Shown here in pieces: positions 23,442 through 32,680 of a stretch of 35,750 bases of DNA. Each line of letters starts with the position of its first letter. Position 1 is the stretch's first letter. The notes beneath the pieces were generated by a model that saw nothing but the letters and a program-made list of their open reading frames with translations, did not search any database and was not told where the DNA came from. Made by a program: the position numbers and the translations under genes. This DNA comes from Raffaelea ambrosiae. Lineage: Eukaryota > Ascomycota > Sordariomycetes > Ophiostomatales > Ophiostomataceae. The DNA is taken from assembly GCA_002778195.1 (NCBI GenBank), contig PCDI01000017.1, forward strand, positions 1-35,750. Reading direction: 5' to 3'.

Positions 23442-23876
23442 AGAGGCATTCGCCGGGTGTCGTCAACGGGGGGACGAGCCGCATCCGATGCCGACCCAAC
23501 AAAGGCGGTGCAAGTGCCACGCCCTGCGCGACGTCCTTCCTCATCCGCTGTCGCCGCAGGACCGTTGGAGCAGCAGGAATCGCCGATCTCGCCGATCGCA
23601 GGATGCCTGCCGCCGCCGCGGGCGCGGGTAGGGAAGACCCCCCCCGAGAGACTGGCGCACATGGCTGCCGGGGTGCCTCTCCGAAACATGCGCAGGCCCG
23701 TTGGCATGGACACGACCAACCTGCAGAGCCTTGGCCAGCGAGTCGGGGATCTGAGCCTGAGCAACGAGAGCCTGGAAGGCAAGCGAGCGGCGTATGCTGG
23801 CCACCGCAGCAGCAGTCGTACCAGCCACATGAGCAAGAAGTCGGGGAAATGGTCGTGGACGGGGTGGTTTTCGTAA
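23442..23876 (+). other. in-frame continuation after TAG, possible lost C-terminus of the preceding gene
   Basis: This is the same frame as the last exon of the preceding gene, open for 144 codons and ending with TAA. It has protein-like composition, for example NLQSLGQRVGDLSLSNESLE and a Trp/Lys-rich end, KSGKWSWTGWFS. The only interruption is the TAG at 23439. An intron removing it is possible only with weak donors (GTCCAT at 23398 is the one that keeps frame with acceptors at 23478, 23514 or 23559). Other explanations are a nonsense mutation, a base error or stop-codon readthrough. Confidence 0.5.
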
Positions 23877-24027
23877 AGAGACGTCGCTTGTAAGAGAAGG
23901 GCGTGACATGAACATCAGACAAGCACACGGCATAGGGACCAGACCCGTAGTTTTGAATCATTGACGGACGGGCTATGCATGTTAGGAGATAGCGGCCATG
24001 CTTTATTTTTTCCCCCCAGCTTGTTTA

Positions 24028-25545
24028 CTATGCCCGGTGTTGGCTCGATTCCTGTGCTGTCGTGCTTTTGTGTTTTGTGCGATCATCCGTTGGCGGACCA
24101 TTGGCTATGTTTTCGACTCTGCTGGTCGTGTCCGCCTTGGGCACAATGGGCCGGCCGTCGTCGTCAAATTCGGCCCACTGGAAAAAGGAGCAGCCGGTCT
24201 CGCCGGGGATGTTGTTGGCAAAGCACATCCAAAAGTAGCGGCCCCAGTTCTCGCGCTTCTTCTGGACGACGCGCAGCACGGCGGCGACGCGGCAGCGGCA
24301 GCGGGGCGTGTGCCGGGGATGGAACTCGGGCCGGTAGTGGCGGTAGGTGATATTGATGCGCTTGTTGCCGGCAATCGGGTGCGGGTCGATGGAGGCAGCG
24401 GGGGCGACGCTGTGTTTCCAGGTCTCCTGCATGTCGGCGTGCATGACCAGGAGGGAGTTGTGCGGGAGGTGGATGCTGATCTGGCCGGAGGAGTCCGGCG
24501 TCGCAGGGCGAGAGCCGTCCGATCCGGCCGTGGCGGCCGAGATGCCTTCCGGGGCCGTCTGTTCTGGAGACGTCCCCCCCTCCGACGTCTTCTCCGACGT
24601 CTTCTCCGACGTCTTCTCCGACGCGGCCTCCGCCGGGACGATGCGGCGGACGCGAAATTCCCGGGCGACGCCCAGCGACAGCGACCCGATGACGGCCCGC
24701 GGGCCCAGGTACGTCAGCTGGTCGCTGTGCCAGCCGACGCTCTCCTGGCCGCCGGCATAGCAGTTGACAAACGCGGCGTTGGGCTGCCAGGCGGGCGCCG
24801 GGTTCTGGTGCCGCAGCTTGCGGCCGCCGGGGTAGCGGGTGGCGATGCGGGTCTGGACGGCGGCCTGGACGACGGCCTGGACGCGGGCGCGGACGCGGAG
24901 GAGCTGGGGGGTGGAGGCGCGGACGTCGGGCCAAGGGCGGCCGTTGTAGAGGTAGGGGGGAGAGGCGTCCCCCTCGCCCCCATCGAGAAAAAAGCCCGAG
25001 GTGTGCGGGCTGCGGACGACCTGCTCAAAGAGCTGAAAGGCGGGCGGCGGGCCAAACGTGGCGGCCTCGGCGAGCATCTCGCGCAGCAGGTCGTTGGCGG
25101 TCTCGGCGGGCAGGACGTGGTGGACGAGCGTGCATGGCGTGTGGGCCGCGACGTCGACCGGGTCGTACAGAAAGAGCGTGCGGCCGCGTCGGGTGAGGGG
25201 AGGCGTGGCGGTGGTGTTCGGGAGAAGGACAGGAAAGTCTCGACCAAAGGCCCGGAGGGATGTCTGGAAGCCAGGGACGCCGGCGCCGGCGCCCAACCGC
25301 TTTCTCTTCGTCCGGAGGGCGGCCGCCGACTGGCTCTGGAGAAGAGCGGCCGCCGCCTCGGACACGGAGCCGTCGTGGGCGAGCAGCACGTCCAGCAAGG
25401 CGTCCTGGTCGTCGATGGCGTCTCCCACCAGGGAGGCCAGCCGAGCGAGCTTGACATCCGTGGACTCGTTGTCGTCGCCGTCGTCGCTGGGTGTAGAATC
25501 AGGACGGCCCTGCTTGCGCTTCTTCCGCGTCACAAAGGCGTCCAT
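24028..25545 (-). CDS. AlkB family Fe(II)/2-oxoglutarate dioxygenase with GRF zinc finger
   Basis: An intronless gene of 505 residues. AlkB enzymes of the ALKBH2/3 type remove methyl groups from N1-methyladenine and N3-methylcytosine in DNA or RNA by oxidation. Iron ligands are visible as H273-x-D275 (WHSDQLTY) and H378 (WKHS). The family RxNxTxR motif is RINITYR (396-402), which binds 2-oxoglutarate. A C-terminal GRF zinc finger (about 416-460; C416, C418, C441, C452, then CSFFQWAEF) should bind single-stranded nucleic acid. Residues 31-69 look like a CUE/UBA-type ubiquitin-binding helix bundle. The N-terminus, MDAFVTRKKRK, resembles the PCNA-binding start of human ALKBH2. A low-complexity insert, SEKT repeated, lies between the catalytic strands. 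The start at 25545 was chosen because sequence upstream in the same frame is not protein-like. The gene is divergent from ORC4, with 663 bp between start codons. Confidence 0.95.
   Translation of the reverse strand: MDAFVTRKKRKQGRPDSTPSDDGDDNESTDVKLARLASLVGDAIDDQDALLDVLLAHDGSVSEAAAALLQSQSAAALRTKRKRLGAGAGVPGFQTSLRAFGRDFPVLLPNTTATPPLTRRGRTLFLYDPVDVAAHTPCTLVHHVLPAETANDLLREMLAEAATFGPPPAFQLFEQVVRSPHTSGFFLDGGEGDASPPYLYNGRPWPDVRASTPQLLRVRARVQAVVQAAVQTRIATRYPGGRKLRHQNPAPAWQPNAAFVNCYAGGQESVGWHSDQLTYLGPRAVIGSLSLGVAREFRVRRIVPAEAASEKTSEKTSEKTSEGGTSPEQTAPEGISAATAGSDGSRPATPDSSGQISIHLPHNSLLVMHADMQETWKHSVAPAASIDPHPIAGNKRINITYRHYRPEFHPRHTPRCRCRVAAVLRVVQKKRENWGRYFWMCFANNIPGETGCSFFQWAEFDDDGRPIVPKADTTSRVENIANGPPTDDRTKHKSTTAQESSQHRA
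24581..24625 (-). repeat. 12-bp coding minisatellite in the AlkB gene
   Basis: There are three perfect copies and a partial fourth of TCCGACGTCTTC (plus-strand reading), encoding SEKT repeats on the minus strand. The repeat lies in an insert between the HxD motif and the distal His of the dioxygenase fold. The copy number is a multiple of three bases, so length changes keep the frame. Confidence 0.9.
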
Positions 25546-26208
25546 ATTGTGGGTCGGCACTGGCTTCCTGGTCGTCTCCTTGTCAGCAGAAGCATCCGGC
25601 CATACACATAGTAAGCCAGGAGTCTTCAGATGTCCTTTACAGAAGCAACAGCCGTCTCGGGTCGAGGCATCTCTTCCGTGTACGGCCTGAAGAAAAGCCT
25701 TTGGGAAAAGGAAGAAAAAATAGAAGAAAAAGACTAGCCTATTTTTCTGTCTAAAAGAATTGGAAAATCCTCCAGGCCTGCCTGCACCTCTAACTGGCGA
25801 AGTTCCACAGCAATGGATTCCGTGTGTGGTATGAAACGACTTGCCACCATCCAGCCCCGCATCTCGTCGCTGGTAGTCACGAAAAACACGCGACTGCACG
25901 TGATACCCATTAAACCCCTGCAAGCGACGTAGTCAGACAGAGGGTCCACGAGCGCGTAAAGCTGCATCCCCTTACACCAGTGAAAAAAAAAAAAGGATCC
26001 ACTGCAACTACCGCGTCGTGCTGAGAATCGTCGAAATCCAAAGTTTCTCCCCAAAAAGGGGGACTTGCTTCTGCATACACAACATTTCCGTGCTTGCAAC
26101 AGCAGCGGAGAACGTCAATTTTGGTCACAAAAAAAAAATAAAAAGACACAAGCAAAAAGAAACTTTCTTTTTTCTTTATACCGGCACGAACGGGCACACA
26201 CACAAACA
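25546..26208. promoter_or_regulatory. shared divergent promoter of the AlkB and ORC4 genes
   Basis: This 663-bp region separates the two start codons. It contains poly(dA) tracts at 25983-25994 and near 26131-26139, which usually keep nucleosomes away. It also has an E-box-like CACGTG at 25897-25902 and an adjacent ACGCG core near 25888-25892, similar to the MluI-type cell-cycle box core. That these sites act on either gene is inference. Confidence 0.55.
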
Positions 26209-29200
26209 ATGGTCGGCAGCAGCAGGAAGCGCGCGCGTCCGACCGACGACGACGACGACGGCGTCGAGGGCGACGCAGCAGCAGCAGCAACAACCTCTCT
26301 CGCCGCCACGCCCAGCAAGAGGCGACGACTGCCCAACGGGGCCATGATCGAAACGCGCACCAAGACCACGCCCAAGACGCCCAGGACGGTGCACACGGTC
26401 GCGTCTGCGATCAGCGGCGCGCTGGCGTACGGCGTCGGCATGGTGAAGGGCGGCAGCGGCGCTGGAGGCGGAGGCAACCAACGGACCGGCCGATCGCGGT
26501 TTGCGCTGCCTTCGTTTGCAGCGCGTGAGCGGGACGATGGGCTGTCCAAGGATGCGCTCGACAAGCTGTATGACGTGCCCGACGAGGAGGAGGAGGAGGA
26601 GAAGGAGGAGGAGAACAAAGACAGCAACGCAGACGACACGCTTGTGGGCTCGCCCACGCCCGACACACCGTCGCGGCCACCAAACAAGATGCAAGGCGAC
26701 GGCCACGACAACGACAACGACGACCACTTGCGCACACCGACAGCCGGCAGGAAGAGGCGCGACCCCCTGAGCAACCTCGCTATCGACGGGACGGACCGGC
26801 TCGGGGCGCTCGACATGAGCCTGTCGCGGAGCGCGCGCGCACGGCACACGCCCCAAAAGTACCGCGAAGACGACACGGTCCGACCGGCTGCCAGCGGCCG
26901 GGGCGGCGGAGGCGGCGGGGGCCGTCGGGCTCGCGGAGGCAGTGCGGCCGGGCGGTCGGCGCGGTCGGCGCGGGCGTCGCAGACGAACACGCCGACCAAG
27001 AAGACGCCGAGGAGGAAACCGACGACAGAAGCGGCCGGGGGGGTGGAGGGCGGCGATGCGGTCGAGGCCGTTGTCTCGCCCAAGAAGAGAGGTGGTGCTG
27101 CTGCTTCTGCTTCGGCCAAAAAGAGCCAGGCGTCCAAGGAAAAGACACCTTGGCGAGGAAAGAAGGGCAAGACCACCACCGTGGAAGCCGCCCAGACTTC
27201 ATCGCAAAAGGCACAAATGCAAAAGGAGGTAGACCAAGCCGAAGCAGAAGACGATGACGACGATGGCGTCGACGACGACGTCGACGACGACGACAACGAC
27301 AACGACAACGACGACGACGACGACGACGAAGTGTGCGCGCTCTGCGGCCGGCCCGACTCGGCACCGCCCAACGAGATCCTCTTCTGCGACAACTGCGACC
27401 TGGCCGTCCACCAGCAGTGCTACCACGTGCCGGTGATCCCCGAGGGCGACTGGCTGTGCAAGAACTGCGCGCAGGACCCAGGTGGTCTCGTGCCGCGCAC
27501 AACGACCGAAGCGGGGACGGCCGAGGAGGAGCCGAGCAAACGGGAGCCGACCCCGGCTGGTGCGGGTGCGGGTGCGGGTGCGGGACAAGGACAACCCCCC
27601 CCGCGGAGCCTCGCGCCGGACATTGTGAATTTCGAGACGCACCTGCGGGCCACGCAGCGGATCCTGCTGGACCGCTGCACGGGCCGGCGGCGTCTCGGAC
27701 GGCCGCGTCGGCGGAGACAGGAACCGACCCCGGCCCAGGACGACCTCTACGAAAAGGCCTACGACAAGGCCTTCCAGCTGGTGGAGCAGACCGTCGTCGC
27801 CGGCGAGGGCAACTCGATGATGGTGATCGGGGCGCGGGGCAGCGGCAAGACGGCGCTGGTGGAGTCCGTCCTGGAGGAGCTGGCCGCGAAGCAGGCGCAG
27901 GCGGCGGCGGCGGCGGACGACGACGGCTCCGCGTCTTGGCCGGCGTTCCACGTGGTGCGTCTCAGCGGGTTCATCCACACGGACGACAAGCTGGCGCTGC
28001 GGGAGATTTGGCGGCAGCTGGGCAAAGAGATGGCCGTCGAGGACGAGATTGTGAGCAAGGTACGATACTTTTTGGGGTTTTTTTATCCTCTCTTCATTTA
28101 CTTTTCATCTTCATTCTCTTTTCTTTTCTTTTCATTTTCATTTTCATTTTCATCTTTTCCCCCCCGCTAACCCCCTAGACCAACAACTATGCCGACACGA
28201 TGGCGTCGCTGCTGGCATTGCTCTCGCACCCGACAGAGATTGGCGAAGGACAACAACAAGAAGAACAACAACAACAAGACAACGACACGGCGGGCCACGC
28301 GGGCAGCACGGCCGTCCCCGGGGTCACCTCCACGGCGGTCGTCTTCGTCCTGGACGAGTTCGACCTCTTTGCCACGCACGCGCGGCAGACGCTGCTGTAC
28401 AACCTGTTTGACATTGCGCAGGCGCGCAAGGCGCCGATTGCGGTGCTCGGGCTCACGACGCGGGTGGACGTCGTGGAGAGCCTGGAGAAGCGGGTCAAGA
28501 GCCGGTTCTCGCACCGCTCCGTGTACCTGTCGCTGCCCAAGAGCCTGCCGGCCTACTGGGCGACGTGCCGGCGGGGGTTGGTCTTGGACGACGACGACGA
28601 CGAGGAGGGGGGGAAGGCGACCCCCCCCGGCCAGGCCGCGTTTCGGCAGTGGTGGAACCACATGGTCGACACGCTCGGCGCGGACCCGGCGTGCCGGGCC
28701 CAGCTGGCCTTCCACTACTACAGCAGCAAGTCCGTGGCGGCCTTTTGGACGGCGTGCGTCCCGCCGCTGGCCCAGCTGACCCCGGCGGCGCCGCGTCTCC
28801 AGATGGGCCCCCCCCTTGGTATGAGCACGGCCCCGCGCCTCCAGATGGGCCGCCCCCTTGGTATGATGAGCACGGCCCCGCCCGACGCCAAAAGCCACCT
28901 GCTGGCCGCGCTCTCGGAGCTCGAGCTCGCGCTGCTGATCGCGGCGGCGCGGCTCGACGTCGTCCTCAGCACCGACACGGTCAACTTTGCCATGGCCTAC
29001 GACGAGTACGTGTCGCTGATGGGGCGGCAGCGGGTGCAGCAGTCGACCGCCGCGTCGGGGCTCAACACGCTGCACATCCACGGCCTGCCCGGCCTGCCCG
29101 GCCTGCACGGCCTGCACGGCAACACCAGCCACACGACGATTCTGGGCGGCAGCGCGCGCGTCTGGGGCCGCGGCGTGGCCGCGCGGGCCTGGGAGCGGCT

Positions 29201-29396
29201 GGCCTCTCTGGGCCTGCTGCTCCCGGCGGGCTTGGGTGGTGGAGGAGGAGGAGGAGGAGGAGGAAGAGCCGCGGCCGCTCCATCCACCGGCGGACTGGAA
29301 GGCCGGAGTATGTGGCGGACCGAGGTCGTGCTGGAAGAGATCCCGGCGGCGGTGAAGCTGGGTGCGGTGATGGCGCGTTGGTGCAAGGAGATCTAA
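26209..29396 (+). CDS. orc4: origin recognition complex subunit 4 (ORC4) with N-terminal PHD finger
   Basis: Exons 26209-28059 and 28179-29396 are joined across a GTACGA...CTAG intron with a CTAAC branch site and give 1022 residues. ORC4 is one of the AAA+ subunits that encircle origin DNA and help load MCM helicase. The AAA+ module shows Walker A GARGSGKT (541-548) and Walker B FVLDEFDLF (DE at 676-677), followed by SRFSHRSVYL and the C-terminal winged-helix region ending in MARWCKEI. Most ORC4 proteins are 430-530 residues. The extra 500 N-terminal residues here are basic and acidic disordered sequence with poly-Asp runs, plus a complete C4HC3 PHD finger at 376-420 (C376, C379, C393, C396, H401, C404, C417, C420). 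The finger closely resembles the BRPF/JADE type that reads the histone H3 tail. Collagen-like GLPGLHGLHG and poly-Gly runs lie in the C-terminal half. The start is the first ATG in frame with a good context. Confidence 0.95.
28791..28877 (+). repeat. 42/45-bp tandem duplication inside ORC4
   Basis: Units 28791-28832 and 28833-28877 are nearly identical. They encode PRLQMGPPLGMSTA (822-835) and PRLQMGRPLGMMSTA (836-850). The second unit gains one codon. They lie in a loop between the AAA+ lid and the winged helix. Confidence 0.9.
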
Positions 29397-30252
29397 TACG
29401 CTCTTACCAAGTCCGATGGAACGCACTGCACAGTCACTACACGGCAGTTGGCTTGGTGTGTGTGCTCGTGGTCCTCTGCAGGGATGCCATAATGTGGATC
29501 GCGTGACGATATGTGCATGCACGGTTGGGGAGGAGATGGACCAACGAGACGAGTGCGTTTTCAGCAGGCCACCCACTTACATATGCACAGCTCTCAATAC
29601 GAGCCCGAAAAAAAAGAAAAAGAAAAAGAAAGAAACAAGGCATGATACACACTATTGCATGAATCCAAAAGCTCTCTTTTACGAGAAATCACGACAGGGA
29701 AGACGCCATGCCCTTTTGGCTGTTTCGGACGAGGCCATTCATTGGAAACGATGGAATGCCACGACAGAAGAAAACATACCATGTACCATGTCGTGCAAGC
29801 CAATCGTCGAGGGAACACGGACAAAGTATACGAGGAACACAAGCAAAACAGGGAAGATATGCTTTTCAATACTGGACAACACATCTTTCAATCTCGTGCC
29901 AGCTGTCGGTCGTGTCAACGAAAAAAAAAGAAAAAAAAAAAAAGAATGTTGTGCATTGTCCGCACCGTAGTAGAGCAGGCAAATCCAAAGAAATAAAAAA
30001 AGTCGTATGACCTGCACGATGCGGCCTCTCGTGTCTTCCAGGGCCCAAAACATTCTGAAACAGTCTAACGGCTTGAAGCATGTTCTTTACGGCATGCCGA
30101 GAAATGCATGCAGAGTACATTAGCGCACAACAAACTCTTGTTTTGGTTTACGGACATTGGCGACGCACAAGGAGAAGCGAAAGACGAAAAAAGGGACCTC
30201 TCAAGAGGAAGGAAAAAGGTCAAAAGTTGGACACCGTACTTGTGCATCCTCC

Positions 30253-30308
30253 GGAAAAAAGAAAAAAGAAAAAAAAAGAAAAAAAAAAGAAAAAAAAAAA
30301 GAAAAAGG
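30253..30308 (+). repeat. purine-only tract, A-rich
   Basis: There are 56 consecutive purines, mostly A runs separated by single G. Tracts of this kind stiffen DNA and exclude nucleosomes. Confidence 0.85.
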
Positions 30309-30557
30309 CGGGGACCGACAGCTGCAGAGAGAAGGAAGAGCCGAAGAAGAAAGAAAAAACGACACGGGAACAGGGATCATCTGTGAGGCAAGTAGGTGGT
30401 CTTTTGCGATTCGTCCGAGGCCCGAGGATCCCTGAGGATTGTAGTCAAACTAGTTGTCGCCAGTGTATTGGGTGCAGGGCACGAAACGTTGGGGATGTGC
30501 GGGCAGGAATGGGGGGCCCAGACGCAGGGCGAAAGAGGCATTGTGCGACTGGATAGT

Positions 30558-30636
30558 AGGAGAGAAGGGGAGAAGAGGGGAGGAGGAGAAGAAGGGAAGA
30601 GAGGAAGAGGAGAGAAAGAAAGGGAAAAAAAAAAGA
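30558..30636 (+). repeat. purine-only tract, GA-rich
   Basis: There are 79 consecutive purines with irregular GGAGAA-like units. Such tracts can form triplex (H-DNA) structures. No gene is visible next to it. Confidence 0.85.
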
Positions 30637-31484
30637 TGCAGATGCACACAATTCATAGCACCCAAGAAAACATCACCAACCTCGTCCGCAGAGTCACCAC
30701 CAAGATGACCGCCAAACGACAACTGGAAACATTACTATGTAGTATGCGCTCGATTCATCAGATCTCCCGTTTTGGGGGGGGCTCTTTGGTTGGCAGGATC
30801 CCCATCCTTCGGTTCTTCACTGCCATTCCGTCGCGTGGTATGTGTGTATTTTTAAAAAAAAGAACAGACTTTCTTTAGCTTTCTTAGTCTCCGTTTTGTA
30901 TGAACTAGAGCCGCCCCACTTTCCCCCGGGCTGTTTTTGGCTGTGGCTGTGTGTGCGAGTAGTAGGGGCGGCCCACCCAGTCTTTTTTGGGTTCCGAGTG
31001 GAAACAAGCCGCCCACTCGTGGTGGGCGCAGTCCCACCAGACGCCCCAAGACAGAGTCGTTAACCCCGACGTACACACTATATGAATACATACATAATTA
31101 GTAGTTGGGAGGAGGATCTGACCGCGTATGACAGGAAACGGACGCAGAACCACTGCTCCTCAGCACTTGTTCGCCGGTGAGCCGCCACGGTCGTTTAGGC
31201 TTTACTTCAGCTCACTGGCTCTGACCGGCGCGACCATGTGCTCCCACCCGAGCACGGCGTAGTTACTATGTAAAAAAAGAAACCTGCACGAGAGACGACC
31301 CCAACGCAACCATGCATGGGAGTATTGGTGTCTGACTTTCTCCACGCCTGAACATGGTTAGCACACGGTAGTATTGCCTCGTACACTGAAACAAAACGAC
31401 GGCTAGGGAATCACGTACTCGTTGCATGTTCTTGGGAGCGGTTTGTTCTTGTGTCAGCACTTGGTCAGACAACAAAATAGAAAC

Positions 31485-31712
31485 GAAAAAGAAGAGAGAA
31501 AAGAGAGAAAAGAGAAAAAAGAGAAAAAAGAGAGAAAAAAGAGAGAAAATAGAGAAAATAGAGAAAATAGAGAAAAAAAAGAAAAAAAAAGAAGAGAGAA
31601 AAATAGAGAAAATAGAGAAAAAAAGGGAAAAAAAAGAAGAGAGAAAAATAGAGAAAAAAAAAAGAAGGAAAAAAGGAAAAAAAAAAGATAAAGATAAAAA
31701 AAAAAAAAAAAA
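31485..31712 (+). repeat. 228-bp cytosine-free GAGAAAA minisatellite
   Basis: The plus strand has no C over 228 bases and only a few T, in ATAG or GATA. Units near GAGAAAA are repeated, and a segment near 31583 (AAGAAGAGAGAAAAATAGAG) recurs near 31637, which indicates internal duplication. This is the largest strand-asymmetric element in the window. Confidence 0.85.
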
Positions 31713-32551
31713 CGTTCTGCTTGGCTGGGTCTTCGACGTCCCGTTCTTGGATTGGATTGCGCCGCAGAGGACGGCGGGGGGGCTTTGTTCTGGTCTGGCA
31801 ACAACCCACACCATGCAGGCCGACAGACCCCCTGGTCCCGGGGGGGAGGGGCTTTGTTGTGCGTGTGTGTGTGTGTGTGTGTGCCTCTTCCCGAAGGCTG
31901 ATGGTCTTGTCTGGGGCTCCTCCCCATGCAGGCCTGATGCGGGCCCCCGGCGCAGAACAACAAACGAAGGATAAAAATACATGGAGAGATGGGCAAGAAC
32001 CACCCGCCACTGCCCTGCGGCCGTGTTCCTGCTCTGCGTGGGCATGCGGCGGCAATCTTCGCACGGCTCGCGTACAACCACCCCCGTAGCGAAGCACTGC
32101 TCTTTATTTTATTTTATTTTTTGGTCCCATCCAGAGTCCGGGGCTGTGAAGCGGGCTTGTACACACACACACACAAGGTCTTTTCCCCCCTCTGTCTGGT
32201 TTTTGGCCATTCATATAAACGAAGCCTCTCAGCCTCTCGGCCCTTTTTTTGGGAAAAGGGGAGGGAGGTCTTGGTTTTTTATTTTTTATTTTTATTTTTT
32301 TTTGTTTCTGACTCTGCTCGTTCTTTTCTGGAGCATTCCTGAACGTTGGGCTGGTCTTGTTTATGTTGCCTGGACCACTCTGCTGGTTCTACTGTCCTCG
32401 ACCTCGTGGGCCTCGTTTGCACGTTCCGTCCGCGCCTTGCCAACATCATCGGCCTCGCCTGTTCCTCCTCTCCGTGGCGGACATCACCAATCCCATCCTG
32501 GCCATGGTGCCGGCCCCTGCACCCTTTTCTTGTGTCTGATCATCCTCCACT

Positions 32552-32670
32552 TACACGCTCGCACACGCTCGCACACGCACGCACACGCTCGCACACGCAC
32601 GCACACAAACTTGCACACAAACTTGCACACTCACACACTTACACACACTTGCCCACTGACACGCACACGA
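32552..32670 (+). repeat. CA/GC-rich minisatellite in the leader of the DUF7053 gene
   Basis: ACACGCTCGC and ACACGCACGC units, then ACAAACTTGC and ACACTTAC-like units, run up to about 10 bases before the start codon. Alternating purine-pyrimidine sequence of this kind can adopt Z-DNA, and the RNA leader would be unstructured and lack G runs. Confidence 0.8.
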
Positions 32671-32680
32671 CCCATTCGCC

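Larger units (their letters stand above)
6122..31272. repeat. dispersed 9-mer family TACTATGTA / TACATAGTA
   Basis: Exact copies were found at 6122-6130, 6322-6330, 8625-8633, 8632-8640, 8869-8877, 9818-9826, 12835-12843, 30733-30741 and 31264-31272. All lie outside coding exons. Degenerate relatives occur near 1201, 7931, 8264, 10105, 10317, 11628, 11897 and 31083. The flanks are mostly unrelated, although 6119 and 31262 share TAGTTACTATGTA-like sequence. This could be a transcription-factor site, a chromatin element or short remnants of a mobile element. Confidence 0.6.
29397..32680. other. intergenic region rich in simple repeats
   Basis: No protein gene was recognised in 3.3 kb. The stretch is dominated by purine-only tracts (listed separately), a GT run near 31863-31883, an AC run near 32161-32174 and T-rich sequence near 32270-32310. 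Two copies of the TACTATGTA motif lie at 30733 and 31264. The last 130 bases form the CA-rich leader of the DUF7053 gene. A very long plus-strand frame beginning at 31981 runs through this region only because the repeats lack stops. Confidence 0.6.
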
